Shown here: piece after piece, positions 47,101 through 56,200 of the stretch
Layout of the letters: each line of letters begins with the position of its first letter
How positions within the stretch are numbered: position 1 is the first letter of the stretch
Assembly (NCBI GenBank): GCA_030609325.1
Contig: JAUWCL010000014.1
Location: 1-64,000 of the forward strand
From: Candidatus Krumholzibacteriota bacterium
GTDB lineage: Bacteria > Krumholzibacteriota > Krumholzibacteriia > Krumholzibacteriales > Krumholzibacteriaceae
Length of the DNA: 64,000 nt
Direction of reading: 5' to 3'
The notes under the pieces: generated by a model
Told to the model about the DNA's origin: nothing
What the model saw: only the letters and a program-made list of their open reading frames with translations
The model's database searches: none
Position numbers and translations under genes: made by a program

Positions 47101-47545
47101 CCGGGCGCCCGAAGAGGACACGAAATATGTCGGAATGAGGCTCTGGAACAAGACGAACAAGTGGCAGCCATCGGTCGACTCGAAGTTCTACGGCGGCCAG
47201 ATCCGCTCGGCCCACTTCATATCGGGCGGCAAGGGCGACCTGAAGGCCTCATTCACCGCCACGCTCGAGAAGAGCGGGCACTACGACATCTATTACCACG
47301 TCAGCAGGATCACCTCCCCCTGGAGAAGACACAGGCGCGAGGAGACCGACTACGGGAAACACCACTTCCTCATATATCACGACGACGGCGTCGAGGAGAC
47401 GGAGCTTGACATCAACGGCGCCGACGACGGATGGAACTATCTCGGCTCGTACTACATCTCGGAGGGCAAGGCGGTCGTCGAACTGACCAACCAGTCCGAG
47501 GGACGTGTCGTGATCGCCGACGCGGTCAAGTGGGTCGGGCGCTAG
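44174..47545 (+). CDS. ABC-2-like permease with degenerate M1-peptidase region and golvesin-like C-terminus
   Basis: 1123 residues. Residues 10-290 hold six or seven membrane helices (RSWFFRIFSILSIAVIGFFD onward). Residues 310-840 resemble the M1 aminopeptidase part of known permease/M1 fusions (RYSYIHPSYVLLTPETMWYP, VEVPVHYSAFHHAWSV), but no HExxH zinc motif exists; the matching area reads MPWLVMALESWYAS. Residues 985-1123 match the golvesin-like C-terminal module (SGHYDIYYHV, DGWNYLGSYYISEGKAVVEL, VVIADAVKWV). It should form the membrane part for the preceding ATPase. The exported middle and end probably bind cargo or partner proteins instead of cutting peptides. Confidence 0.85.
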   Translation: MISIYNILTVARFEAKTLWRSWFFRIFSILSIAVIGFFDFGALSPVTWSPWAFQGVPTTIPYMNILLLNAAQAIIAVFLASDFLKRDKKLDTTEVVYMRSLTNADYIVGKTLGIMLMFLLLNVVILLIGLVFNVFFTETTFAGTAYLIYPLVISVPTLIFILGFAFLMMVTIRNQAVTFIVLLGYIGITIFYLGPKVHNVFDYIAFNVPMVYSQFTGFADMFHMLAQRSIYLLLGLSFISMTIVMIRRLPQSRMMTGLARFAAIACAALAIVLIAVYTGRGGNAGRQRERILEASEAAASKPVATPLSCAIDLGHEGGLIDATAAMSVRNDTGALLVSYIFSLNPGLAVREVTGDSGPLKYERDEHILTIVPSSPLAADAEDSFNIRWRGIINEDALYTDIGKETLADAYRIIFFNIGRRYSYIHPSYVLLTPETMWYPVAGPGFVPSEPLERRHDFIDFSLDVTTSPGLTAVSQGASASTSPGSFSFRPENPLPAISLAIAEFERKTTVVDSVEYNIYYGEGHDYWTQHLSEVGDTLEAMIRDLRQTYENNLNLEYPFPRFSIVEVPVHYSAFHHAWSVSQETVQPEIVFIPEKGVTLRSADFRRMKRRNERRLKRSNEEVSEMESQAGMLAVFVNGTLTGRFGRREFGVDDPFRRSPSYNVFPNMLSFRNGIDFQEMPWLVMALESWYASRLDDNVSTFTRMYFGMTPEERVNLKLAEMSLRDLVLDPDYRKMSHFALRSKGNFLFTMMESTTDRDNLDASFKELFERYEHGNVPGEVFASSLQEKFGIDLTTMAAGWYDSVALPGFIMSPVDIYKFIDGERERYQVRFSVTNNGDTDGLIDFTFRQMDLNMRGGRRFGMMRMMTATMTLGEDYNRYVPIESGVTKELGFVLDFQPSSILVNTLVSRNLPAVLEIDLPEQLEEKKKAAPFDGERLREKPVSLTVEGETVVDNEDRGFEFASGRSKSLLKRLLPRRAPEEDTKYVGMRLWNKTNKWQPSVDSKFYGGQIRSAHFISGGKGDLKASFTATLEKSGHYDIYYHVSRITSPWRRHRREETDYGKHHFLIYHDDGVEETELDINGADDGWNYLGSYYISEGKAVVELTNQSEGRVVIADAVKWVGR

Positions 47546-47567
47546 ATTCAAGAAAGGAAATATTACG

Positions 47568-49070
47568 ATGTTATCCGAATCGAGGATCTCCGGAGCGGCG
47601 CGGAGGTTCGCCGCCGCCGTACTGCTCGCTGCGCTGCTGCCGGCCGTATTGCCGCCGGGGACGTCGGCGCAACATGTACTGACGCTCGTCGACGCCCTCT
47701 CCATCGCGATGGAGAACAGCCCCAATATCAGGCATACGAAATTCCGGCTCGAGGCAAGCGAGGCAAGACTCAGGGCGCAGGAGGCGGGGCTCAAAACACA
47801 GTTCGGGCTGACCCTCGGACCGATCTCGTATCAGAACACCAACAGGTTCGACGAGTTCTTCTCCACCTGGTACAGGTACGAATCGAAAAACATCGCCGGT
47901 CAGTTCACGATCAGGCAGCCGATCAAGTGGACCGACGGAGTGCTCTCCCTCAACGACCGCCTCTCCTGGCACGACACGTACACCGAGGTGAACGACGAGT
48001 CGACGAAAAATTTCCGCAACGAGCTTTACCTCGAGTTCGACCAGCCGTTGTTCACCTACAACAGGATGAAGATGGACCTCAATGTGCTCGAGCTCGACTT
48101 CGAGAGCAGCCAGCTGACCTATGCCATCGCACAGCTGAATCTCGAGAGAACGGTGATGAACGAGTTCTACAACCTCTATGAAATAAAGATGAGGCTCGAG
48201 ATCAACCGCGACGCGATGGATACCGACCGTGAGCATCACCGCATCATGAAGAACAAGTACGACGCGGGGATCGGGAAGCTCGACGACCTCACGCAGGCCG
48301 AGACAGACATGCTCTCGAGCGAGTCGAACCACAATAACACGGTCGTCTCCCTGGCAAACGCCCTTGACCGCTTCAAGTACCGCATCGGCCTCCCGATAGA
48401 CGACGATATCGACATCGATGCAGACATCGCTTTCAGCCCCGTCGGGGTCGACATGGATTTCGCCGTCAGGCACGGGCTCGAAACGCGGATGGAGCTTCGC
48501 CAGCAGGAGATCACGATCGCCAACGCGTACAACAGTGTGGTCAGAGCGGGAACGGTGAACGAATTCAGTGGCGATCTTCATCTCTCGTGGGGATCGTCCG
48601 GGACAAACCCGGACTTCACCAATATCTACAACAAGCGGACCGATGAGCAGGCCGTACGCATCTCCTTCGACATACCGATCTGGGACTGGGGACAGAAGGA
48701 GAACACGATCCTCGCCAGTGAAATCAATCTCGAGAGCCATAAACTTGCTCTCGAGGAGGACAGATACGAGATCACGATGGATATAAGGGAATCGTGCCGC
48801 GAGCTCGACAACCTCGTCCGCCAGATCGAGCTGGCCCGCAGGCGGATCGAGAGCGCCGAGAAGACGTACGAGATCAACCTCGAGAAATACCAGAACGGGG
48901 ATATCACGACACAGGTGCTCGGAGACTACCGCCAGACACTTTCGAACGCAAGACTCAGCGAGATCAGGGAGTTGATCAACTACAGGCTCCAGCTGCTCGA
49001 CCTGAAGATAAAATCATTGTGGGACTTCGAGAATGACCGACCGGTGGTCGAACTTACAACGGAGATGTAA
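47568..49070 (+). CDS. TolC-family outer-membrane efflux protein
   Basis: 500 residues. A signal peptide (about 10-38) ends near GTSAQHVLTLVDALSIAMEN, where mature TolC-type proteins begin. Two OEP repeats follow, each a long helical hairpin; the second contains EQAVRISFDIPIWDWGQKEN and ELDNLVRQIELARRRIESAE. TolC trimers give a channel across outer membrane and periplasm for RND or ABC exporters. Together with the next two or three genes this completes a tripartite pump. AAAGGA precedes the ATG. Confidence 0.93.
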   Translation: MLSESRISGAARRFAAAVLLAALLPAVLPPGTSAQHVLTLVDALSIAMENSPNIRHTKFRLEASEARLRAQEAGLKTQFGLTLGPISYQNTNRFDEFFSTWYRYESKNIAGQFTIRQPIKWTDGVLSLNDRLSWHDTYTEVNDESTKNFRNELYLEFDQPLFTYNRMKMDLNVLELDFESSQLTYAIAQLNLERTVMNEFYNLYEIKMRLEINRDAMDTDREHHRIMKNKYDAGIGKLDDLTQAETDMLSSESNHNNTVVSLANALDRFKYRIGLPIDDDIDIDADIAFSPVGVDMDFAVRHGLETRMELRQQEITIANAYNSVVRAGTVNEFSGDLHLSWGSSGTNPDFTNIYNKRTDEQAVRISFDIPIWDWGQKENTILASEINLESHKLALEEDRYEITMDIRESCRELDNLVRQIELARRRIESAEKTYEINLEKYQNGDITTQVLGDYRQTLSNARLSEIRELINYRLQLLDLKIKSLWDFENDRPVVELTTEM

Positions 49071-49085
49071 AGCAAGGAGTAGGAC

Positions 49086-50135
49086 GTGAAGAGAATCCTG
49101 TTTGTTTCGGCAGCGCTGCTGGTCTCTTCTTCCTGCGGAGGCGGGGACGATAGGATAGACGTCGAGGTCGCCATTCCCGTATCGGTCGAGGAGATCACCC
49201 CCGGCTCGATCGAGGAATTCGTGACGGCGACCGGCACGGTGAAGGCTTCCAAGGAGGTGACGATCAACGCCGAGACGGGCGGCGAATACATCCTGCTCGA
49301 CAATCCAGAGACGGGCAGGCCCTTCGCTCTGGGCGACATCGTCGCGAAAGGGACGAAGATAATCCGCCTCAGGAACCAGGAGGAGGAGAACAACATAAGG
49401 ATAGACGCACGCAAACTCTCCCTGGAGACTATGCGCCTCGAATACGAGCAGCAGAGATCGCTCTATGAAAAGGGGGGCGTCACGCGCCTCGACCTGGCAT
49501 CGGCCGAGCGTTCCTACATAGACGCGAAATACGACTACGATAACGCGCATATCCGCCTCTCGAAGCTCAACATCACCGCGGCGTTCGACGGCGTCATCAC
49601 GAGCCTCCCCTACTACACGCGGGGAGTCGATGTCGCCCTGGGCGCGGAGCTTCTCGGCCTGAAGGAGTACAGCCGCCTCCAGCTCGAGGTGAGCCTTCCC
49701 GGAAAGGAGCTCGGCCGCGCCGGCGCCGGCCAGGACGTGCGCCTGATGAACTACACACTCCCCGACGACACCCTCTCCGGCACGGTCACGCAGGTCTCCC
49801 CCACCCTCGACCCGGCGTCGAGGTCGTTCAAGGCAATGATCGAGATCGGCAACCCCGATCTGATGCTCAGGCCGGGCATGTTCGTCAAGGCGGAGATCGT
49901 AGTCGCCCGGAGCGACTCGACGATCGTGATCCCCAAGGACGTGATACAGGTCAGGCAGCGGGGCAAGACTGTTTTCATCGTCCGGAAAGGCGCCGCGCAG
50001 GAGCGGATCATCACCACGGGGCTCGAGAATCCGAACTGGATAGAGGTGCTCGACGGGCTCGAGATCAACGACCGTCTCGTCGTGAGGGGGTTCGAGACGC
50101 TGAGGAACAGGTCGAAGGTAAAGGTCGTGAGGTGA
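49086..50135 (+). CDS. Lipoprotein periplasmic adaptor (HlyD/MFP family)
   Basis: 349 residues from GTG 49086 (AAGGAG seven bases upstream). The N-terminus is a lipoprotein signal with the cysteine in LLVSSSCGGG. The adaptor fold follows: beta-barrel and lipoyl halves (VTATGTVKASKEVTINAETG, LNITAAFDGVITSLPYYTRG), a short coiled coil between them, and the membrane-proximal domain (LVVRGFETLRNRSKVKVV). These proteins join the inner-membrane pump to TolC. The stop overlaps the next start (TGATG), so adaptor and pump are co-translated. Confidence 0.93.
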   Translation: MKRILFVSAALLVSSSCGGGDDRIDVEVAIPVSVEEITPGSIEEFVTATGTVKASKEVTINAETGGEYILLDNPETGRPFALGDIVAKGTKIIRLRNQEEENNIRIDARKLSLETMRLEYEQQRSLYEKGGVTRLDLASAERSYIDAKYDYDNAHIRLSKLNITAAFDGVITSLPYYTRGVDVALGAELLGLKEYSRLQLEVSLPGKELGRAGAGQDVRLMNYTLPDDTLSGTVTQVSPTLDPASRSFKAMIEIGNPDLMLRPGMFVKAEIVVARSDSTIVIPKDVIQVRQRGKTVFIVRKGAAQERIITTGLENPNWIEVLDGLEINDRLVVRGFETLRNRSKVKVVR

Positions 50136-53100
50136 TGAGGAAGATATCGGAATTCTCCGTCGAACATCCCGTTACAGTGACGATGATCGTCCTCGGCGTG
50201 ATCCTGCTCGGCTGGATCTCGTTCCAGCGGCTCGGGATAGACCTCTTCCCCGACCTGAACAATCCCCGCCTCTTCGTCGAGATAGAGGCGGGCGAGCGCC
50301 CCCCCGAGGAGATGGAAAAGCAGTACGTCGCCGATATGGAGAACCTGATCTTCACACAGAAGGGGATCACGGGGGTCTCCTCGGTCATCAGGGTCGGTGC
50401 TGCGAGGATCACCGTCAAGTACGGCTGGGACATGGACATGGACGAAGCCTTCCTCAATCTCCAGAAGGCAGCGGCAGACTTCGGGCAGGGCGTCGACGAC
50501 CTCGAGATCACGATAACCCAGCACGATCCGAACTCCGATCCCGTCATGACGTTCGCCCTGGTCAATCCCGACGTGACCGACATGGACGGCCCCCGCAGGA
50601 TCGCGGAGAACTACATCCGCAACGAGCTGGTCAGGATCGAGGGGATCGCCGGCGTCGAGATCTCCGGGGGCGAGACGAAGGAAGTGATCGTCCTGACCGA
50701 TTCGTACATGCTCGAGGCGTACGGACTCTCGGTCGACGAGATCGCTTCGAAGATAAGCAGCTACAACGTCGAGGCCTCTGGCGGTACCGTCACCGAGATG
50801 GGTATCTCGTACCTGATCAAGGGCGTCTCCGTCATGGAGTCTGTCGAGGATATCAGACAGATCATCCTCGCCTGGAAGGAGCCCGGCGAGGGGCAGCAGC
50901 TTTCCGCCGGGGGTCAGCAGCCTGCGGCAATGCAGACCGCCGGCGGATCGACGGAGAAGGCTCCCGTATACCTGCGCGACGTTGCGGACGTATCGCTGCG
51001 CAACAGGGAGCCGGAGAATATCGTCAGACTCAACGGCACGAGGTGCCTCGGGCTCTCGGTCTACAAGGAGATGCGGTTCAACACCGTCGATGCGAGCGAC
51101 AATCTCATGGCGGCCCTCGACCGGATCGAAAAGGCCCTTCCCGGCTACGAGCTCGTCGTCATCCAGGACCAGGGGCGGTTCATCAACTCGTCGATCGGCG
51201 AGGTGAGGCAGACGGCGCTCCTCGGAATATTCCTCGCGATACTTATACTCTACGTCTTCCTCAGGCGCCTGGGGACCACTGCGATCATCAGCATATCGAT
51301 ACCGGTCTCGATCGTGGCTACCTTCAACCTGATGTACTTCAAGGGGCTGTCGCTCAACATCATGACGCTCGGCGGCCTCGCCCTCGGCGCGGGGATGCTC
51401 GTCGACAACGCCATCGTCGTTGTCGAGAACATAGTCCGCAACATCGAATCGGGTATGAGCGTCAAGGAAGCCGCCGCGACCGGCACCGCGCAGGTCGGCG
51501 GAGCGATAACGGCCTCAACGATCACTACGATCGTCGTCTTTCTCCCGATAGTCTACCTGCACGGCGCGGCCGGAGAGCTCTTCAAGGACCAGGCGTGGAC
51601 GGTAGCCTTCGCCCTCCTCTCCTCTCTCGCCGTCGCGATACTGATAATCCCGATGCTCGCAGCAAGGTTCCTCGGGAGCGGCAAGGCATCGGCCGTCGCA
51701 AGACCGGTGCGATTCGAGCGTTACGGCGCCATACTGTCGAAGGCGCTCGAGAGGCGCTGGGCCGTGATCGCCGGGGCGGCGGCCCTCGTCGCGCTGGCAA
51801 TCCTTCTCCTTCCGATAGTGGGCAGCGAGTTCATACCCGAGGCGGACGCCGACGAATACTCGATATACCTCACCCTGCCCGAGGGGTCCGACCTGACGAG
51901 GACCGACGGAACGGTCAGGGGGCTCGAGGAGCTGATAAAGGGCATCTTCGGCGACGCGGTCGAGGCGCTCTACAGCACGACAGGGCCGGTGACGGGGATC
52001 GGCAGCGACGAGTCGTCCGTCTTCCAGGACGAGAACACCGCCGTCGTGAGAATTCGGTTTGCCGAAGGGCACGGGCTCGGCTCGGACGGGATCATGTCGG
52101 GACTGGGCGCGGCGCTCGCGACGATACCGGCCATCGAGTCGAGGCTCGTCCGGGACCAGACGGCCCTGCGCTCCGTACTGGGGGCGGAGTCGGCTCCCGT
52201 GGTGATCGAGATCAAGGGAGACGACCTCGAGACGCTCACTCTTCTCGCCGACCAGGTCAGGGAGAAGCTCTCCGGGGTCGATGACCTCTATAACGTGGAG
52301 ACCTCTCTCGAGCACGGACGTCCCGAGGTCAGCGTCGTGGTCGACCGCCTCAGGGCCGGGATGCTCGAGGTGAGGCTCGGCGAGGTGACGGAGGCCCTCG
52401 AATCGAGACTCACGGGCCGCAGCGCCGGAGAATGGAACCGCGGCGGTGAGAAGACCGATATTACCGTGATGCTTCCCGAAGTGGGGCTGGGTGATCTCGA
52501 CAGGATATACATAGACTCCGGCGGCAGGAAATTCCGTCTCGACGAGCTGGCAAGCCTCGAGATCGGCACCGCGCCGCGCGAGATCAACAGGCGCGGCCAG
52601 ATGAGGGCCGCCGTCGTCACCGCGCACAAGCGCGAGGGCAGGCCGTTCGACCACGCGATACGCGAGATAAACGGCGAGCTCGCCGCTATGGATATACCGC
52701 CCGACTACAGGCTGGTGATCGCAGGAGAGGAGGCCAAGAGGCGCGAGGAGTTCCGCGACCTGAGGTTTGCGCTCATACTCTCGGTGATACTCGTCTACAT
52801 GGTCCTTGCCTCACAGTTCGAGTCGCTCGTCCATCCGTTCGCGATCCTTCTCACGATCCCGCTCGCCGGAGTCGGCGCCGTTCTGATCTTCTTCGTGCTC
52901 GGCCGCCCGCTGAGCATCATGGCCTACATCGGGATGATCATGCTCGTCGGTATAGCGGTGAACGATTCGATCATCCTGATCGACGCGATCAACCGGCTCA
53001 GGCGCGATGGCATGGCAAAGAGGGATGCGATCGTCGCCGCCGGAAGGATGAGGATCAGGCCTATCGTCATGACGAGCACGACGACGATCCTCGCGCTTCT

Positions 53101-53242
53101 CCCCCTCACCCTGGGATTCGGCGAGGGCGCCTCGCTCCGCTCCCCGATGGCACTGGCGGTGATCGGCGGGCTGGTGACGTCGACGATACTCACTCTCCTC
53201 GTAATACCCTGTGTCTATTCCGTCCTGGATCGGAGCCGATGA
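50135..53242 (+). CDS. RND efflux permease
   Basis: 1035 residues from ATG 50135 (GTG at 50132 is also possible). The HAE-type layout is complete: helix 1 (VTVTMIVLGVILLGWISFQR), a porter domain, helices 2-6 with GAGMLVDNAIVVVENIVR, a second porter domain and helices 8-12 with AVNDSIILIDAINRLRRDG and MTSTTTILALLPLTLGFGEG. The proton-relay position shows Asp-Asn rather than the Asp-Asp of AcrB, as in many divergent RND pumps. It is followed by the fused RND-ABC protein with an ATGA overlap, so the active trimer may be mixed. Confidence 0.95.
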   Translation: MRKISEFSVEHPVTVTMIVLGVILLGWISFQRLGIDLFPDLNNPRLFVEIEAGERPPEEMEKQYVADMENLIFTQKGITGVSSVIRVGAARITVKYGWDMDMDEAFLNLQKAAADFGQGVDDLEITITQHDPNSDPVMTFALVNPDVTDMDGPRRIAENYIRNELVRIEGIAGVEISGGETKEVIVLTDSYMLEAYGLSVDEIASKISSYNVEASGGTVTEMGISYLIKGVSVMESVEDIRQIILAWKEPGEGQQLSAGGQQPAAMQTAGGSTEKAPVYLRDVADVSLRNREPENIVRLNGTRCLGLSVYKEMRFNTVDASDNLMAALDRIEKALPGYELVVIQDQGRFINSSIGEVRQTALLGIFLAILILYVFLRRLGTTAIISISIPVSIVATFNLMYFKGLSLNIMTLGGLALGAGMLVDNAIVVVENIVRNIESGMSVKEAAATGTAQVGGAITASTITTIVVFLPIVYLHGAAGELFKDQAWTVAFALLSSLAVAILIIPMLAARFLGSGKASAVARPVRFERYGAILSKALERRWAVIAGAAALVALAILLLPIVGSEFIPEADADEYSIYLTLPEGSDLTRTDGTVRGLEELIKGIFGDAVEALYSTTGPVTGIGSDESSVFQDENTAVVRIRFAEGHGLGSDGIMSGLGAALATIPAIESRLVRDQTALRSVLGAESAPVVIEIKGDDLETLTLLADQVREKLSGVDDLYNVETSLEHGRPEVSVVVDRLRAGMLEVRLGEVTEALESRLTGRSAGEWNRGGEKTDITVMLPEVGLGDLDRIYIDSGGRKFRLDELASLEIGTAPREINRRGQMRAAVVTAHKREGRPFDHAIREINGELAAMDIPPDYRLVIAGEEAKRREEFRDLRFALILSVILVYMVLASQFESLVHPFAILLTIPLAGVGAVLIFFVLGRPLSIMAYIGMIMLVGIAVNDSIILIDAINRLRRDGMAKRDAIVAAGRMRIRPIVMTSTTTILALLPLTLGFGEGASLRSPMALAVIGGLVTSTILTLLVIPCVYSVLDRSR

Positions 53243-56200
53243 GCGCTGGCAACTTTATAATCCGCCGCAAGACCCTCATCAGCATGCTCTTCACTGGGCT
53301 GGTGATGCTCGGCGTCATATCGCAGAGGCGACTGCCGGTGGAGCTGTTTCCCGACATCGAGCTCCCGTACCTCTTCGTCTGGGTCCGATCGACACGACCC
53401 GTCGATCCCGTCCGGGTCGAGAAGGAGGCGGTGATCCCGATCGAGGAGGCGGCCGGCACACTCGAGGGAATAGAACTGATCGAGTCCGACGTCGGCCGCG
53501 GCATGGGCAGGATAACGATCGAGTACGAGAAGGGCATTGACGTCAAGTATGCCTACCTCAAGCTCGAGGAGAAGATCGCGGAGATCAGGTCCTCGATCCC
53601 CGAAGACTATATCGTCAGGGTCTTCAAGCTCGATATACAGCGGATATCGAACGACCTGATCTTCCTTGAGATCCGCGGAACGGGGGGCATCGACCGCGTC
53701 CGGCAGGTAGTCGACAGGGACATCGTCAGGGAGTTCGAGAGCATCGAGGGAATCGCCGAGGTGACCGTCACCGGCGGACGGGAGAAATCGGTCGACATAA
53801 TCCTCGACGACGAGGCGATCGAAGCGTACGGGCTCACCGCGTCGAGGATCTCCGCCCTTATCTCTCAGAACGGCGCGTCCAATACCTTCGTCGGCCAGGC
53901 GGTGGAGAAGGACAGGAAATACTTCGTCAAAGTCGTGACCGAATATCTCGACATCGCCGATCTCGAGAAGATCGTCGTGCATCCCGGCGGACCGGTCCTG
54001 CTCGGCGACATCGCCGATATCTACTTCGGCGTTAAGAAGCAGGAGGACATCACGAGGGTAAACGGGATGGAATCGGTCTCGATGAACCTGACGAAGGACC
54101 AGATGGTCAACATGATCGAAGTCTCCGACAGGGCTCTCGAGACGGTCGAACGGCTCAACCGCGAGATGCGCGACATGGAGATGGAGATCGTCGTCCAGTA
54201 CGACGGCGCCGAGTCGATACGCGGCAACATCAGCCTCATCGTCAGGCTCGCCGTCATCGGCGGCCTGCTCGCCATCATCATACTGTGGTTCTTCCTCAGG
54301 AACCTTCGACTCGTCTTCGTCATCGCCCTGTCGATCCCCATCTCGGTATACATCGCGATGAACTTCTTCTACGCCGCCGGAATATCGATAAACAGCCTCA
54401 CCCTCATAGGAATCGCTCTCGCGATCGGGATGCTCCTCGACAACGGCGTAGTCGTACTCGAGAACATATACAGGCTCGTCTCGAAGGGAATGGATGCCGA
54501 CAGGGCCGTAATCCAGGGAGTGAGCGAGGTATGGCGCTCGATCGTAGCCGCCACGGCGACTACGATAACGGTCTTCCTCCCCTTCGTCTTCTCCTCGAAT
54601 TTCATAGTTCAGAGTCTCGGAAAGCATATCGGGGTGTCGATCGTCTCGACACTGATCGTCTCCCTCGCAGCCGCCCTCCTGCTCGTCCCGATGGTCAGCC
54701 ATTACTTCCTCTCGAAGGGGAAGAGGCCCGACTACAGCCACGTACGATCCTCGGGCGGCAGGATGATGGAGATATACCGCGCCCTGCTCAAGACAGGGAT
54801 GAGATACCCCGCCAGAACGACGGTCGGGGCGCTCATCATCTTCTTCGTCAGCATCATCCTCTGCCTCGGCCTGAGCGCCGGCTCGTCACGCATCGAGGAA
54901 ACGGGATCGTTCGACATCTTCCTCGTCATGCCGCGCGGCTCAACACTCGAATCGACCGACGCCGCCGTCCGCAACCTCGAGGAGAGGCTCGACAGGATCC
55001 CCGAGAAGCAGGACATCATCAGCCGCATCTACGAAGAGGACGCCCGGATCACGGTGACGCTGAAGGAAGGGTACAGCGACATCGACAGGCGCAATCTCAG
55101 CCAGGTAAAGTCCGCCGCAAGGCAGCGGATTAAAGATTTCAGGACGGGCGAGATATCGTTCGATGAGCCCACTTCGAGCACGAGGTACCGCGGAAATCGC
55201 GGCGGAGGTATGGGCGGCGCGATGGGGCGCTTCTTCGGATTCGGCGCCCAGCAGAAGAGCATCGTCGTCAAGGGGAGCGATTTTCAGGCGATGTCGAGAT
55301 TCGCGGGCAACCTCGTCGAGTATATCGACGATCTCACGTCGACCGCGTCGGCGCAGGTCGACGTCATCCCGGGCAGCCCCGAGATACAGCTGATGTTCGA
55401 CATGCCCCTTCTCACCTGGCACGACCTCACCCTGCAGTCGGTCAACAGGGAGCTGAACTCTTTCCAGCCCGAGCGGTCCACCGGACGGGTGTTCAAGGAC
55501 GGAACCGACGAGTACGAGATCGTCATCAGGAGCTCTGGCGTCGAGGAGCGGCGGACCGACGACCTGCGCGAGATGTCCCTCCAGTCGCCCTCCGGCGCGG
55601 TCATCGATCTCGAGGAAGTCAGCCGCATGGTCTACTCGCGGGGCATGACCAGGATCAAGCGCGTCAACCAGGAGAAGCAGATATCTATAACCTACTCATT
55701 CATTGACGAGATCAACGATTCCAGAAAGCTGCTCGACGCGGCCGAGGCGGAGATAGAGGAACTGATCGCCGGGCTCGTCGTTCCACAGGGCATGGCGGTC
55801 GAGATAGTCGAGGACGACAGCGGCGTTGGCGATTTCAAGTTCCTGATACTCGCCGCTTTCATTCTTATCTACATGATCCTCGCGTCGGTCTTCGAGTCGC
55901 TGACCACCCCGGTCGTTATGATGTTCACGATCCCGCTCGCCGCCATAGGTTCGCTCTGGCTCCTGATCTTCACAGGCACATCGATTGTGGATATATACAC
56001 GCTGACCGGATTCCTCATCCTTCTCGGCGTCGTCGTCAACAACGGGATCATCCTCATAGATTACTCGCTCATCCTGAGGCGCAGGGGCTACCGAACGGCG
56101 AGGTCGCTCATGATGGCCGGCCAGGCGAGGATGCGCCCGATCCTCATCACCGCCATCACGACGATCGCGGCGATGGTCCCGCTCGCGATGGGAAAGGAAG

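Noticed and set aside
53215-54741. 508-codon minus-strand reading frame
   Set aside because: Antisense to the RND part of the fusion gene; no family resemblance.
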